A DNA stretch of 64,000 nt from Alkalibacterium putridalgicola (GCF_900109825.1 NZ_FOBL01000011.1:17072-81071); one strand, 5' to 3'; shown: positions 35,328-44,983, counted from the stretch's first letter. Translations and numbers: made by a program. Notes: generated by a model from the letters alone, not told the origin.

Positions 35328-35657
35328 ATGTCAAAAGCAAGTTTTGGATTAGGGGCAGCTCTGGGAGCACTCGCAGGTGCAGCTGCCGCTTATTTACTGG
35401 CCCCGCAATCCGGTCAGGAATTTCAGGATGATATGAAGCTGAAAGTGAAAGATGCAAAAAATAAAGCCATCATTCGCATGGATGAAGCGGTCATGGAAAC
35501 AGAAATCTGGCTGGATCAGCAGTTATCTGAACAAGACATCCGCAATCAGCCCGTTCAATACGAACGCACACCGGATAACGTGGCTGATGCACCGGCGCAT
35601 GCCTATACTGATACCGATACGTATACAGAATCGCCAGACGTCTTTATCGAAGAATAA
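35328..35657 (+). CDS. YtxH-domain protein
   Basis: A 109-residue protein. The N-terminus has a glycine-alanine-rich hydrophobic segment (FGLGAALGALAGAAAAYLLA, about 6-25) followed by PQSGQEFQDDMKLKV, the YtxH pattern. The C-terminal half is acidic and Thr/Asp-rich and probably disordered. YtxH proteins are small membrane-associated proteins linked to stress in Bacillus; function is not established. AAGGAGGAG precedes the ATG. It lies 12 bp after the aminotransferase, in the same operon. Confidence 0.8.
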   Translation: MSKASFGLGAALGALAGAAAAYLLAPQSGQEFQDDMKLKVKDAKNKAIIRMDEAVMETEIWLDQQLSEQDIRNQPVQYERTPDNVADAPAHAYTDTDTYTESPDVFIEE

Positions 35658-35672
35658 GAAGGATAAGGGCGA

Positions 35673-35704
35673 AGAGAGAAGCCCCGCGCTTCTCTCTTTT
35701 TTTT
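35673..35704 (+). terminator. Rho-independent terminator after the YtxH gene
   Basis: AGAGAGAAG (35673-35681) pairs with CTTCTCTCT (35689-35697), followed by a run of eight T. Confidence 0.9.
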
Positions 35705-35713
35705 ATGAATTTA

Positions 35714-35741
35714 GAAAGAGTCGGAGCGAGCCGACTCTTTC
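35714..35741. terminator. Second hairpin, AAGAGTCGG type
   Basis: GAAAGAGTCGG (35714-35724) pairs perfectly with CCGACTCTTTC (35731-35741) around AGCGAG. Nearly the same hairpin occurs at 47070-47093. Both follow a first terminator and precede a 52-bp array. Confidence 0.7.
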
Positions 35742-35811
35742 ATTATTGATTTTTAAGTAATGTTCGGTCTATTCAGACTTGATCCAAGGGTAAAAGTTGT
35801 TTCCTTTTCAG

Positions 35812-36176
35812 CTTTTAGCAACTGGTTTACATCATTCACTCGAGTCACTAGAAAATGGACTGTCTTTTAGTAACTCAAATAATAACAGACAGGTGAGATG
35901 CTATAAAACAGGCTTTCTTCATATAACTGAAATCTCAAAGGGAAGTGGGTTATCAAAAGAAGGGGCATCTTTTAGTATCTCAAGAGGTTTCTGGCATACA
36001 GTTATGAAAACTTAGCCCTTCTTATCTGAACTTACGCTTCTTTCAACAGAAGAGTTGATAAAAGAAGGTCGATTTTTTATTAAGCCATGAGAGATATGGG
36101 GTGGAGTTGATAAAAGAATTCAACCGTTCTATGAACTCCATTACAGATAGAAGAGGAGTTACTAAAAACATCACCA
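35812..36176. repeat. Seven-unit 52-bp hairpin repeat array (family B)
   Basis: Units start at 35812, 35864, 35917, 35969, 36021, 36073 and 36125 (steps 52 or 53). The left arm is CTTTTAGTAACTC with variants; the opposing arm, GAGTTGATAAAAG with variants, begins about 30 nt later. The second arm of one unit and the first arm of the next are only 8-9 nt apart, giving hairpins of about 35 nt with a 17-nt spacer. It lies between the convergent ytxH and DUF2188 genes. The same family recurs at 42514-42879. Confidence 0.85.
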
Positions 36177-36302
36177 CGGATCAACAGATGAGGATAGGAT
36201 CGGCTTGTTTTTGCAGCCGGATACTGTTAATACATCAAAGACAGAGGTGTTGAGAATACTTGCCGTGAAATTCCACTCAATCACACTAAATCTGCAATAA
36301 AA

Positions 36303-36342
36303 AAGCCCCGTAAACCAGCGTAGTCTGCTGAGTTACGGGACT
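36303..36342 (-). terminator. Terminator of the minus-strand DUF2188 gene
   Basis: AAGCCCCGTAA pairs with TTACGGGACTT, with CAGC/GCTG inside. On the minus strand a TTTTTTATT run follows the stem. Confidence 0.75.
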
Positions 36343-36360
36343 TTCATGATTGGTGTTACT

Positions 36361-36792
36361 TTAATCCTGACGTTCGCCGTCTTTTGTGAAGCGGATGACG
36401 TTCGTGTCTTTATTATCGGCTATTTCCTTGGCCCGCTCGACGGCGTCGTTTTTCTTCTCATGCGTTGAGTCCGGTCGCTTGGCTTCTTTGGTCCGCACTT
36501 TCCACTCGTCATCTTCAAAATAGACGAGCACGTCATTGTCCAGCAGTTCAGCCCGGGCACTCGAGTCATGCTCGTCATTCTCGCTTGGCTGTTCGGCATG
36601 TTTATAGGACTTCAGTTCCTCTTTTGAGGCATCATCCGCCCATTCCTTTGCCTGACTCGTCGCGATCGGGATCGCCCGGTCATCGTCGTATCCTTCCTCG
36701 ACTAAGGCATTCGCGATATCGATCGCTTTTTTTCGGACGACCTGGTCCAGATTCTTCATTGAAGCAGGGTAATCATCTAAATTCCATGGCAT
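36361..36792 (-). CDS. DUF2188 domain protein
   Basis: A 143-residue soluble, highly charged protein. The first half (about 1-60; PWNLDDYPASMKNLDQVVRK and AIPIATSQAKEWADD) resembles the small ChaB/YdfB-like helical segment seen in stress proteins. The second half (about 85-140; VYFEDDEWKVRTKEAKRPDS, then NDAVERAKEIA and TNVIRFTKDG) is a DUF2188 domain. Function is unknown. On the minus strand GGATGAACC precedes the ATG. It stands alone and converges on the ytxH side across a repeat array. Confidence 0.7.
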   Translation of the reverse strand: MPWNLDDYPASMKNLDQVVRKKAIDIANALVEEGYDDDRAIPIATSQAKEWADDASKEELKSYKHAEQPSENDEHDSSARAELLDNDVLVYFEDDEWKVRTKEAKRPDSTHEKKNDAVERAKEIADNKDTNVIRFTKDGERQD

Positions 36793-36883
36793 AAACGGTT
36801 CATCCTTTCATATTTGTTACTTTCGTTATATCATGAATAGGTAGAAACGTCTAATATAAGCTATAAGAATGAGGGTTAAGCCA

Positions 36884-37711
36884 ATGAAGAAAATAGATAA
36901 AGCCAAAGTCTTTTTTCTGGATCATCTGGAGCTGTTCAGGTGTCCGGTATGTGAAAGTGACTTTATAAATGTGGAAGGGAACCAGCTGATCTGTAGAGAA
37001 AAGCATACCTTTGACCTGTCGAAAAAAGGCACGCTCCACTTTTTACTGAAGCCGTCCAAGTCCGAGTATTCAAGGGAAATGCTGCTTGCAAGACAGCGAA
37101 TCGCCCAGATGGGTTTCTGGCAGCCGATGCTGGATATCCTGTACCCTCTGATCGAAACGAAACAGGGTGTGACCCTGGATGTCGGCTGTGGAGAAGGGGC
37201 GCACAGTGCCTATCTGAGGGGGAAAGGGCTGACTGGACCACTGATTGCCTTTGATATTTCTAAAGAAGGCGTCAATCTGGGTGCCGCGACATATGAAGAT
37301 ATCTTTTTTCTGGTTGCCGATCTGGCTCACTCGCCTTTTCAGGCCGGACAGTTCGATACCCTGTTGAATATTCTCTCACCGTCTAATTATGATGAATTCA
37401 ACCGACTCCTGAAACCGGGCGGCCAGGTCATCAAAGTGATCCCCGGGTCAGATTATCTCAAAGAACTTCGAGCTTTTCAGCCGGAAGAAAAGCAGTCCTA
37501 CTCGAATCAGAACGTTAAAGATAAATTTATGGAGCATTATAAAAATCCATCTATCCATCCTGTCAACTATACGGTGGATCTGACTGAAGCAGAAGTCAGC
37601 GACTTTCTCCAAATGACTCCTTTGGGTTGGAATATCAATGTTTCGGATACAAATACAGTGTCATTAAAGCAGATCACAGTGGATATGGAAATCCTGGTCG
37701 GGAATAAATGA
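36884..37711 (+). CDS. rlmA: 23S rRNA guanine-N1 methyltransferase, RlmA family
   Basis: A 275-residue methyltransferase. An N-terminal zinc finger (FRCPVCESDF and ICREKHTFD: three Cys and one His) is followed by a Rossmann SAM domain with TLDVGCGEGAHSAYL (motif I, near 98) and NILSPSNYDEFNRLLKPGG. Family members methylate G745 or G748 of 23S rRNA; in Gram-positives this influences tylosin and telithromycin response. The ATG at 36884 is preferred because GAGGG lies about 8 nt before it; an ATG at 36869 precedes that site. Confidence 0.85.
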   Translation: MKKIDKAKVFFLDHLELFRCPVCESDFINVEGNQLICREKHTFDLSKKGTLHFLLKPSKSEYSREMLLARQRIAQMGFWQPMLDILYPLIETKQGVTLDVGCGEGAHSAYLRGKGLTGPLIAFDISKEGVNLGAATYEDIFFLVADLAHSPFQAGQFDTLLNILSPSNYDEFNRLLKPGGQVIKVIPGSDYLKELRAFQPEEKQSYSNQNVKDKFMEHYKNPSIHPVNYTVDLTEAEVSDFLQMTPLGWNINVSDTNTVSLKQITVDMEILVGNK

Positions 37712-38014
37712 GAATAAAAGGAATGTGGAACAATCTTTCAGATAATGAATAAGAATAACTTGTGTTTTATAAACATAAATGTTAAGATGTACTTCATAAG
37801 CTGATTTGGTTCATTCGTTTTTATCAGTCATCCCATCAGAAGCTGATAAAAATCAGTGACACTCCAAAAGGCTTCATCAACGTACCGTTTCGCAGTGCTA
37901 GACACCGAGGCGGTACGTTTTTTTTGCGTAAAATTATGGAAATCAGTGAACATGACTTCTTTCAACTGGTGTGAATAGTGTATAATACGAGTAGAACATA
38001 AAAGGAGAATGAAT
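37712..38014 (+). other. Intergenic region with hairpin, terminator and ddl promoter
   Basis: TTTTTATCAG (37818-37827) pairs with CTGATAAAAA (37843-37852). A clear terminator follows: AACGTACCG (37879-37887) with CGGTACGTT (37911-37919) and eight T. A TATAAT at 37981-37986, 29 bp before the ddl ATG, is probably its -10; the -35 is weak. Confidence 0.7.
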
Positions 38015-39040
38015 ATGGATATCGTTGTATTAGCAGGCGGCTATAGCCATGAGCGTGAAGTGTCGATGAGCTCAGGCAGTTTGATCGCTAACGCTTTAAT
38101 GAAAAATGGTCACCGCGTTATTTTGCTCGACCTCTATTTTGGAACAGATGAAGCCACGACTTTTGACGAGGCTTATAAAAAATTAAGTAAAGACACATAC
38201 GACTATAAAGTGAAAAGACAGATACCTGACATGAACGCGCTGCGTGCTTTAAAAGAAAAACCAGATGAAATGATCGGACATAACGTGATCCCGATCGCCC
38301 AGTCAGCTGATCTGGTCTTCCTGTCGCTGCATGGTGAACTTGGGGAAAATGGTCAACTTCAGGCAGTGTTCGACTTATATGACATCACTTATACAGGTAC
38401 AGGCTACATAGGCAGTGCGCTTGCCATGAACAAGATCCTGGCCAAGGAAGTCATGTCCCAGTATGGAATCCCGACGCCCAAGTGGGAAGTTCTCGGCAAA
38501 GATGAGACACCGGAGACAGCTGTTCCCTGTGTCGTCAAACCTGATGCCAGCGGATCGAGCATCGGCGTGTATCTGGTTGAAAAAGAAGAAGATCTGGATG
38601 CTGCGATCACAGACGCAAGAAAGTATTCAAAAGACGTCTTGATCGAAGAAATGATCCAGGGGCGCGAATTTTCTATCGGTGTGCTGGAAGATCAGGCTCT
38701 GCCACCGATCGAGATCATTCCCAAATCTGGTTTTTACGATTATGAGAACAAGTATCAGGAAGGGGCAACAGTTGAGATCTGCCCCGCTGAAATCAGTGAG
38801 GAGCTGACGACAGCTATGCAGGACATGGCTAAACGCGTGTTCAAGGCCTTGAGGCTGGAATATTATGCACGTATTGACTTTATGGTGTCTGATTCTGAAG
38901 ATGTTTACTGTATCGAAGCCAATACGCTTCCGGGCATGACCCCGACGAGTCTTTTCCCACAGGAAGCCGCTGCAGCCGGCATCACGTACAATGAACTATG
39001 TGACCGCCTTGCCCAGCTTGCCGCAGATAAACGCAAATAA
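38015..39040 (+). CDS. ddl: D-alanine--D-alanine ligase
   Basis: A 341-residue ATP-grasp ligase. VLAGGYSHEREVSMSSG near the N-terminus, VFLSLHGELGENGQLQAVFD, PCVVKPDASGSSIGV and CIEANTLPGMTPTSLFPQEA mark the D-Ala-D-Ala ligase family. It makes the D-Ala-D-Ala dipeptide of peptidoglycan. Whether D-Ala or D-Lac is the second substrate depends on the residue next to the loop after helix 9 and is not assigned here. The ATG at 38015 is chosen for AAAGGAG 7 nt upstream; the ATG at 38009 is too close to that site. It is monocistronic. Confidence 0.93.
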   Translation: MDIVVLAGGYSHEREVSMSSGSLIANALMKNGHRVILLDLYFGTDEATTFDEAYKKLSKDTYDYKVKRQIPDMNALRALKEKPDEMIGHNVIPIAQSADLVFLSLHGELGENGQLQAVFDLYDITYTGTGYIGSALAMNKILAKEVMSQYGIPTPKWEVLGKDETPETAVPCVVKPDASGSSIGVYLVEKEEDLDAAITDARKYSKDVLIEEMIQGREFSIGVLEDQALPPIEIIPKSGFYDYENKYQEGATVEICPAEISEELTTAMQDMAKRVFKALRLEYYARIDFMVSDSEDVYCIEANTLPGMTPTSLFPQEAAAAGITYNELCDRLAQLAADKRK

Positions 39041-39143
39041 GGTCTGACTGGCGATAGTTTAAACAAGTATAGGATACTTATTTAAATATCCAGTGAACAT
39101 ACCGAAACCTGTCAACTTTAGAAAAAGAGAAAGGAGCAGTGTG

Positions 39144-40319
39144 ATGAGTCAGCAGTTAAAAGAGTTAATCAAAGTCAAGGCAGCAGAAATCGGGATCGAT
39201 AAAATCGGGTTCACCCATGCCGAGCCTTTTTACTCTCTGGAAGACAAACTCATCAAGCAGCACGCCAAGGGGCATCATTCTGGCTTTGAACATAAGGTCA
39301 TCGAAGAGCGGATCTACCCGGAAAAAATCTTTGCGGAACCCAAGTCGATCATCGCGATCGCACTGGCTTACCCGTCAAAAATGCGCAACAAGCCGCCGCG
39401 TGTGAAGGGTGAACGAAGGGGAGAATTTGCCCGTGCCTCCTGGGGGACGGACTATCACTATGTCCTCCAAGACCGTATGGACAAGTTGATCGCGTATATC
39501 GAAGAGGTCGCCCCCGGAGAAGTCGCCTTCAAGCCGATGGTCGATACTGGGGAACTGGTCGACGTTGCTGTTGCCCAGCGTGCCGGCCTTGGCTTTATCG
39601 GACGTAACGGCTTACTGATAACAGAAGAATTCGGTTCCTACGTTTACCTTGGCGAGATCCTGACCAATATCGATTTTGAGCCGGATGAAGAAGTCGCGTT
39701 CGGCTGCGGGGACTGTACACGCTGTGTGGATGCCTGCCCGACGGATGCCTTATTGGGTGACGGCCGGATGAATGCCAACCGCTGTCTGTCCTATCAGACT
39801 CAGACTAAAGGCTACATGCCTAAAGAATATCGCCGGAAGATGGGCCACGTGATTTACGGTTGTGATATCTGTCAGATCGTCTGTCCGTATAACAAAGGCG
39901 TCGATTCGCATTTCCACGAAGAGATGGAACCCGAGCCTTTCAATACTATGCCTGAACTCAAGCCGCTCCTGACGATCTCCAACCGTGAGTTCAAAGAGAC
40001 CTTCGGAGATCTGGCGGGGTCATGGCGCGGAAAGAAGCCGCTTCAGCGGAACGCGATCATCGCCCTGGCTAATTACCGCGACTATTCTGCGGTACCGGAT
40101 CTTTTGAATGTCATCGATAATGATGTCAGACCCATGATCAGAGGAACTGCAGCCTGGGCAATTGCCACGATCACGAAAAAACGCCCCAACGAGGAGATCG
40201 TGACCTTCCTTGAAGAGGCCCTTTTAAAAGAGACGGACGAAGAAACCATTACCGAATTTAAAGAAGCCATAGGTGAAATAAAAGCCCGGCTGAATAAACT
40301 GAATGCGAAGGAGAGTTAG
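39144..40319 (+). CDS. queG: Epoxyqueuosine reductase QueG
   Basis: A 391-residue cobalamin-dependent iron-sulfur enzyme. It has two 4Fe-4S sites in [16 protein letters not shown] (about 194-209) and [13 protein letters not shown] (about 246-258), an N-terminal cobalamin-binding reductase domain and a C-terminal HEAT-like tail (about 310-385). It reduces epoxyqueuosine to queuosine at tRNA position 34. The ATG at 39144 has AAGGAG 7 nt upstream; the frame is open further upstream but lacks a site. trmL follows at once, so two wobble-position modifiers share an operon. Confidence 0.93.
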   Translation: MSQQLKELIKVKAAEIGIDKIGFTHAEPFYSLEDKLIKQHAKGHHSGFEHKVIEERIYPEKIFAEPKSIIAIALAYPSKMRNKPPRVKGERRGEFARASWGTDYHYVLQDRMDKLIAYIEEVAPGEVAFKPMVDTGELVDVAVAQRAGLGFIGRNGLLITEEFGSYVYLGEILTNIDFEPDEEVAFGCGDCTRCVDACPTDALLGDGRMNANRCLSYQTQTKGYMPKEYRRKMGHVIYGCDICQIVCPYNKGVDSHFHEEMEPEPFNTMPELKPLLTISNREFKETFGDLAGSWRGKKPLQRNAIIALANYRDYSAVPDLLNVIDNDVRPMIRGTAAWAIATITKKRPNEEIVTFLEEALLKETDEETITEFKEAIGEIKARLNKLNAKES

Positions 40320-40320
40320 T

Positions 40321-40830
40321 GTGACGAATCATATCGCTTTATTTGAACCACTCATTCCGGCAAATACAGGAAATATCTCACGGACCTGTGCCGGAACGAA
40401 TACCCAGCTCCATCTGATCGAGCCGCTGGGATTTAAAACGGACGATAAGCACTTGAAGCGTGCCGGTCTGGATTACTGGGACAAAGTGGGGATCCACTAC
40501 CATAAGGATCTGGAGGCGTTTCTGGAAATCGTCGGGGACAGTCCGCTTTATCTGATTTCCAAATTTGCTGACAGAGTCTACTCCGATGTTGATTTTACGG
40601 ATACATCAAAAGATCATTACTTCCTGTTTGGCAAGGAAACGACCGGACTGCCGAAAGAATTCATGCAGGAGAACCGCGACAAAGCGCTGCGTATCCCGAT
40701 GAATGACGAGCATGTCCGCTCACTCAACCTCTCGAATACAGCAAACATCCTGATTTATGAAGTCCTGCGTCAGCAGGATTTTGCCGGACTCGAAAAAGTC
40801 CATACGTACGAGAATGATAAACTGAAATAA
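40321..40830 (+). CDS. trmL: tRNA (cytidine/uridine-34 2'-O)-methyltransferase TrmL
   Basis: A 169-residue SPOUT methyltransferase. [20 protein letters not shown] (about 14-33), FGKETTGLP and [20 protein letters not shown] form the trefoil knot that binds SAM. It methylates the ribose of the wobble base in tRNA-Leu isoacceptors. The GTG at 40321 directly follows the queG stop, with GAAGGAGAG 6 nt before it. The queG-trmL pairing is a functional cluster acting on the anticodon. Confidence 0.92.
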   Translation: MTNHIALFEPLIPANTGNISRTCAGTNTQLHLIEPLGFKTDDKHLKRAGLDYWDKVGIHYHKDLEAFLEIVGDSPLYLISKFADRVYSDVDFTDTSKDHYFLFGKETTGLPKEFMQENRDKALRIPMNDEHVRSLNLSNTANILIYEVLRQQDFAGLEKVHTYENDKLK

Positions 40831-40846
40831 ATCAGAAGTTTAAAAA

Positions 40847-40908
40847 CGGCAGCAGCTGAATTTTTCTCTCTAATGGGAGAGATACGTTCAGCTGCTGTCG
40901 CTTTTTTT
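40847..40908 (+). terminator. Rho-independent terminator after trmL
   Basis: CGGCAGCAGCTGAA (40847-40860) pairs with TTCAGCTGCTGTCG (40887-40900), with CTCTC/GGGAG pairing inside the loop, followed by CTTTTTTT. Confidence 0.88.
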
Positions 40909-41276
40909 ATTGAATAATATTAGAATGAATAAGCTGGGTGTTTCGATCGCACATCTAAAAATTATAATGCTTAAAGTCATTGACGATTCATGATGAGCAG
41001 CAGGCAGTTATTATGTCTTCTTGTTCATTAACCTTCTATTTATTTAGAAAAGTATAGGATAAAACATTACATATTTCACTCGAAATGACACACTGATGTA
41101 AAGATAAGACAAAAGAAATACAGAACAACTAAATGGGAATGACAAAACGAGTCAAACTGTTTTATTTTGAGTCGGACGTGGTAAGATACATACGGTTATA
41201 AAATCTTTCTGTAACATGATTAATACCATCGTCTATATTTTTATTAAAAAAATAACACTTAAAGGAGATCGAATGA
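40909..41276 (+). other. Upstream region of the LysM-3D gene
   Basis: About 370 bp of AT-rich sequence without a supported gene or clear array. Several promoter-like words occur (GGTTATAAAATC near 41192), but no pair with good spacing stands out. Confidence 0.4.
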
Positions 41277-42248
41277 ATGACTATCCACAAGCACACATGG
41301 TTTAAAGCAGGACTGACCTTATCAGCAGCCGGTTTATTTTTACTGAGCCCCGATTCAGAAGTTAGCGCCAGCCAAAAATGGGTCCCGCGTACTGTTCTGG
41401 AAATCGAAAATGATATCAATAAGGCAAAAGAGACAACGAATTATAACGAAGAGCCGTTCAAGTATACGGTCAAATGGGGAGACACTCTTTGGGGCGTGTC
41501 ACAAGCAACGGACATTTCTGTCGACAAACTGGCAAAAGTAAATGACATTGACAACCCGAACCTGATCATTGCCGGCTCGACTGTATATGTCACCGATGAC
41601 TTGTCTGTGGTTTCCGTTCAAAATGATGAGGAAGTCGTCAGTTATGACGTCTCTTCAGATGATGTAATGGAAACTGAAACGCCGGCAGATGTAGCGAAAG
41701 CTCAAGACAATAAAAAAGCAGAAGAAGAAGAAGAAGCGCAAGCCGCCGCTGAACAGAAGGCTGAAGAAGAGGCTGCTGCCCAAGCTGCCGCTGAACAGAA
41801 GGCCGAAGAAGAGGCCGCTGCTCAAGCTGCTGAGCAAGCAGCCGAAGAAGAAGCCGTTGCCCAAGCTGCAGCTGAACAAGCAGCTGAAGAAGAAGCTGCC
41901 GCCCAAGCCGCAGCTGAACAAGCAGCTGAAGAAGAAGACACTGCCCAAGATGCAGCAGAATCAGGTACATGGATGTCAGTTGAAGCCACAGCTTATTCTA
42001 GACATGAGCCAGGTCTAACTAACTTTACCTTTACAGGAATTGATTTAAGAGAAAATACACGTGTGATCGCCGTCGATCCAGACGTTATCCCATTAGGAAC
42101 AGAAGTATTCATCCCAGGATATGGTGAGTACATTGCTGGTGATACCGGTGGGGCGATCAATGGAGAGATTATCGACTTACACATGGAAGACTTAGAAGAG
42201 ATGAGACAGTTTGGCCGTCGTCAAATAGATATAAAAATCTTAGACTAA
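41277..42248 (+). CDS. Secreted LysM and 3D-domain cell-wall protein
   Basis: A 323-residue exported protein. A signal peptide (cut near residue 32, EVSAS) is followed by a LysM domain (about 61-108; YTVKWGDTLWGVSQATDISV). Next come six tandem ~14-residue repeats of the type EEEAAAQAAAEQKA (about 150-222), probably a stiff helix. The C-terminal 3D domain (about 232-323) keeps its Asp residues in AVDPDVIPLGTEV, AGDTGGAI and IDLHMED. 3D domains resemble the MltA fold, so peptidoglycan cleavage is likely. The repeats are 42 bp long in DNA. AAAGGAG lies 9 nt before the ATG. Confidence 0.85.
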   Translation: MTIHKHTWFKAGLTLSAAGLFLLSPDSEVSASQKWVPRTVLEIENDINKAKETTNYNEEPFKYTVKWGDTLWGVSQATDISVDKLAKVNDIDNPNLIIAGSTVYVTDDLSVVSVQNDEEVVSYDVSSDDVMETETPADVAKAQDNKKAEEEEEAQAAAEQKAEEEAAAQAAAEQKAEEEAAAQAAEQAAEEEAVAQAAAEQAAEEEAAAQAAAEQAAEEEDTAQDAAESGTWMSVEATAYSRHEPGLTNFTFTGIDLRENTRVIAVDPDVIPLGTEVFIPGYGEYIAGDTGGAINGEIIDLHMEDLEEMRQFGRRQIDIKILD

Positions 42249-42270
42249 GTTATGATTTTGCTATGAAACA

Positions 42271-42301
42271 AGCACAGGCTAAAATTGTCTGTGCTTTTTT
42301 T
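42271..42301 (+). terminator. Rho-independent terminator after the LysM-3D gene
   Basis: AGCACAG (42271-42277) pairs with CTGTGCT (42289-42295), followed by seven T. Confidence 0.85.
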
Positions 42302-42449
42302 ATAGGGAAGAATCCGCGTACGAGGATCGGCATACAAATGCGGTCCGTTCCAGATATAGATAGTGCCATATGGAACTTTACACACGGTGATGTTAACGGA
42401 CGGTTAATAAATCGATTTATTTACCTCCTACCCGATTTTCAAGAATGAA

Positions 42450-42473
42450 TGATCAGGCAGTCTTGCCTGATCA
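42450..42473. repeat. Ten-bp perfect inverted repeat before array B2
   Basis: TGATCAGGCA (42450-42459) pairs with TGCCTGATCA (42464-42473) around a 4-nt loop, without a T-run. It occupies the second-hairpin position seen before other arrays. Confidence 0.7.
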
Positions 42474-42513
42474 GGACCGAATTAAAAACGATCTATGCTC
42501 GGTGAAGGAGAAA

Positions 42514-42879
42514 CTTTAATGAACTTGATATGTATAGAGATTGAGTTCATAAAATCTGTTTGTTGTTCTATGAACCCAGTTTTTTATAATAGAAGAGTTG
42601 ATAGAAAATCGGGTACCTTCTATCAACTCTTCTTATTGTAAGGCTGGGAGTTACTAAAAGAAGGGCTTTCTTCTTGTAACTGAAATTCCAATATGAGCCA
42701 GGTTGCTAAAAGAAGGGGGGTTCTTTTAGTAACTTACACCGGATTCCCAAAATAGTTAATAGAAGAAGAGGCATCTTCTAGCAGCCCGGTTCCTTCAAAA
42801 AAATCAGTTGCTAAAACACGCCCAATCTTTTAGCAAGTCATAAAAACAATAGGAATGAGTTAACATAAGAAATCATCAG
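42514..42879. repeat. Seven-unit 52-bp hairpin repeat array (family B, second copy)
   Basis: Units start near 42514, 42565, 42617, 42670, 42723, 42775 and 42827 (steps 51-53). The arms are the same as at 35812-36176: (T)CTTTTAGTAACT or TTCTATCAACTC against GAGTTGCTAAAAG or AGTTGATAGAAAA. Example: AGTTACTAAAAG, 9-10 nt, then TTCTTGTAACT. The array lies between the convergent LysM-3D gene and argS; no protein is encoded. Confidence 0.85.
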
Positions 42880-42953
42880 TTCTAAAAGTCCACACAAAAT
42901 AAGTGGGGAGTTCATAAAGCACTGACCCTCTTCTAAATGATCGCACATAAAAA

Positions 42954-42985
42954 CCGGCATCCCACTTAGAAAGTAGAGATGCCGG
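42954..42985 (-). terminator. Terminator of argS
   Basis: CCGGCATC (42954-42961) pairs with GATGCCGG (42978-42985). On the minus strand the stem is followed by TTTTTATG. Confidence 0.85.
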
Positions 42986-42998
42986 ATACTATTTAATA

Positions 42999-44693
42999 TT
43001 ACATTTCGTTTGGTGCTTCCACGCCTAAGATACGCAGATCTTCTTTCAATACTTCTGTTACAGCAAAAACAAGAGCCAGACGGGCGTCTTTTTCCTCATG
43101 CTCGTCCAAAACACGGACATTTGCATAGAAACGGTTGAAGGACTGAGCTAAATGGATCGCATGCTTGGCGATGATCGACGGTTCGTAGTTATCGAATGCA
43201 CGTTTCACCGTATGCGGATATTCCTGAAGCAATTTGATGACTTCCCAGCTGTATTCGTCACTGAGTCCGAAATCATTAGACGCATCGAAGTCAGATACTC
43301 CGGCTTTATTCAAAATGCTCATGGCACGTGCACGGGTGTACTGGACGTAAGGACCGGTTTCGCCTTCGAATTGGACTACTTCTTCGATCGTAAAGTCGAA
43401 GTTGTTCAGACGGTCGTTCTTCAAGTCATGGAAAACGACAGCTCCGACACCGACTTGTTCCGCCACTGTTTCTTTGTTCGGCAGCTCGGGATTTTTCTCT
43501 TCGATCTGCTTAAGGGCGAGAGAGCTCGCTTCATTCAGGACTTCTTCAAGCAGGACGACTTTCCCTTTACGGGTAGAGAGTTTCTTGCCGTCTTTGGTGA
43601 TCAGACCGAACGGGATATGGTGGATATCATCGGACCACTCAAAGTCAGCTTCTTTCAATACAGCTTTCAACTGTTTGAAGTGGTTGGACTGTTCCTGACC
43701 GACCACGTAGAGAGCCTGTGCGAAGTCGTAGGTATTCTTTCTGTATAAGGCAGCAGCCAAGTCACGCGTCATGTACAAGGTCGCGCCGTCTGACTTCATG
43801 ATCAACGCCGGGTTCAGGTCATACTTTTCAAGGTCAACAATGTGAGCGCCTTGATCAGCAGATAAGAGGTGTTTGTCGTCCAGGATCTTGACAACTTCTT
43901 CCATCTTGTCATTGTAGAAAGCTTCGCCATTCGTGGAATCGAACGTAATATTCAAGCGGTCATAGACTTTGTTGAATTCATTGAGTGATTCTTCTCTGAA
44001 CCATGTCCATAATTCAACAGCCTCAGGATTGCCGTCTTCCAGTTTTCTGAACCATAAGCGGCCTTCATCTTCAAGTGATGGATCGTCTTCAGCTACGGTA
44101 TGGAATTTCACGTACAAACGCAAGAGTTCTTTGATCGGGTCTTTTCTGACGTCTTCTTCAGATCCCCATTTTTTATAAGCGGTGATCAGTTTACCGAACT
44201 GTGTGCCCCAGTCGCCCAAGTGATTGATGCGGATAGGGGTGTAGTCCACTTTTTCAAAAATATTGGCTAAAGAGTTCCCGATTACGGTCGAACGCAGGTG
44301 GCCCATGGACATCGGTTTAGCGATATTGGGTGAAGACATGTCGATCGGGACATTGCCGCCGTTACCGATCTTCAAGTTGCCGAAGTTATTTTTTTCTGAA
44401 ACAACTTCTTTCAGGACAGCACTTGAGACCGTTTCTTTTTTAAGGAAGAAGTTGATGTAAGGTCCGACGATCTGTTTGCGGTCGATAAGCGGGGAAGAGA
44501 TGCTTTCGCCGACTTCCTGAGCGATCTGGGCCGGATTCTTTCTGAATAATTTCGCCAGCTGGAAAGTAGGGAAAGCGACGTCCCCGTGATCCGTATGTTT
44601 AGGCTTTTCGAGCAGATCCTTGATTTCATTCAATTCCAGGTTTTCGTGCAGTTGTTCATGTATAGCTTCAGCAATGATTTGTTTATAGTCCAT
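42999..44693 (-). CDS. argS: Arginyl-tRNA synthetase
   Basis: A 564-residue class I synthetase. It has an N-terminal Add-1 domain (about 1-100), the signature [15 protein letters not shown] (SMGH in place of HIGH, near 128), [11 protein letters not shown] (the KMSKS-region substitute) and a C-terminal DALR anticodon-binding domain ([12 protein letters not shown] near 452 to the end). It charges tRNA-Arg. On the minus strand GGAGGTC lies 8 nt before the ATG. It is divergent from argR, so arginine-dependent control of this gene is plausible. Confidence 0.95.
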   Translation of the reverse strand: MDYKQIIAEAIHEQLHENLELNEIKDLLEKPKHTDHGDVAFPTFQLAKLFRKNPAQIAQEVGESISSPLIDRKQIVGPYINFFLKKETVSSAVLKEVVSEKNNFGNLKIGNGGNVPIDMSSPNIAKPMSMGHLRSTVIGNSLANIFEKVDYTPIRINHLGDWGTQFGKLITAYKKWGSEEDVRKDPIKELLRLYVKFHTVAEDDPSLEDEGRLWFRKLEDGNPEAVELWTWFREESLNEFNKVYDRLNITFDSTNGEAFYNDKMEEVVKILDDKHLLSADQGAHIVDLEKYDLNPALIMKSDGATLYMTRDLAAALYRKNTYDFAQALYVVGQEQSNHFKQLKAVLKEADFEWSDDIHHIPFGLITKDGKKLSTRKGKVVLLEEVLNEASSLALKQIEEKNPELPNKETVAEQVGVGAVVFHDLKNDRLNNFDFTIEEVVQFEGETGPYVQYTRARAMSILNKAGVSDFDASNDFGLSDEYSWEVIKLLQEYPHTVKRAFDNYEPSIIAKHAIHLAQSFNRFYANVRVLDEHEEKDARLALVFAVTEVLKEDLRILGVEAPNEM

Positions 44694-44817
44694 ATAAAAG
44701 ACCTCCAGTAGTTGATTTCTGACCCTTAACGATTTAATACGTGCATAAAAAAAGGGCAGTTATTTTGAATAGTCAAAAGTCACGCCGTTTCTGATTACAT
44801 AAGTATTAAGCACTTGT

Positions 44818-44846
44818 ATTATAGCAAAGCTTCAGGTGACTAGCAA
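44818..44846 (-). promoter_or_regulatory. Promoter of argS
   Basis: Read on the minus strand: TTGCTA (44846-44841), 17 nt, then a perfect TATAAT (44823-44818). This leaves a leader of about 115 nt. The leader has no T-box AGGGTGG-like element that I can see. Confidence 0.65.
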
Positions 44847-44983
44847 GATTTTATGTTGAAAGACGTTTTATTTTTAATGATTCCAATGTAGAAGATATTG
44901 TGAATATGTGATGAATGTTTATGCGAAATAAGGTATAATAGTTTAATACATATATATATTAACTTATAGGAAGCAGGGAGGAT

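Noticed and set aside
41638..41970. Minus-strand frames opposite the LysM-3D repeats
   Set aside because: Leu/Gln-rich or Phe/Gly-rich shadows of the 42-bp repeat.
44694..44817. T-box leader for argS
   Set aside because: No AGGGTGG-type antiterminator or matching terminator could be seen in the ~115-nt leader.
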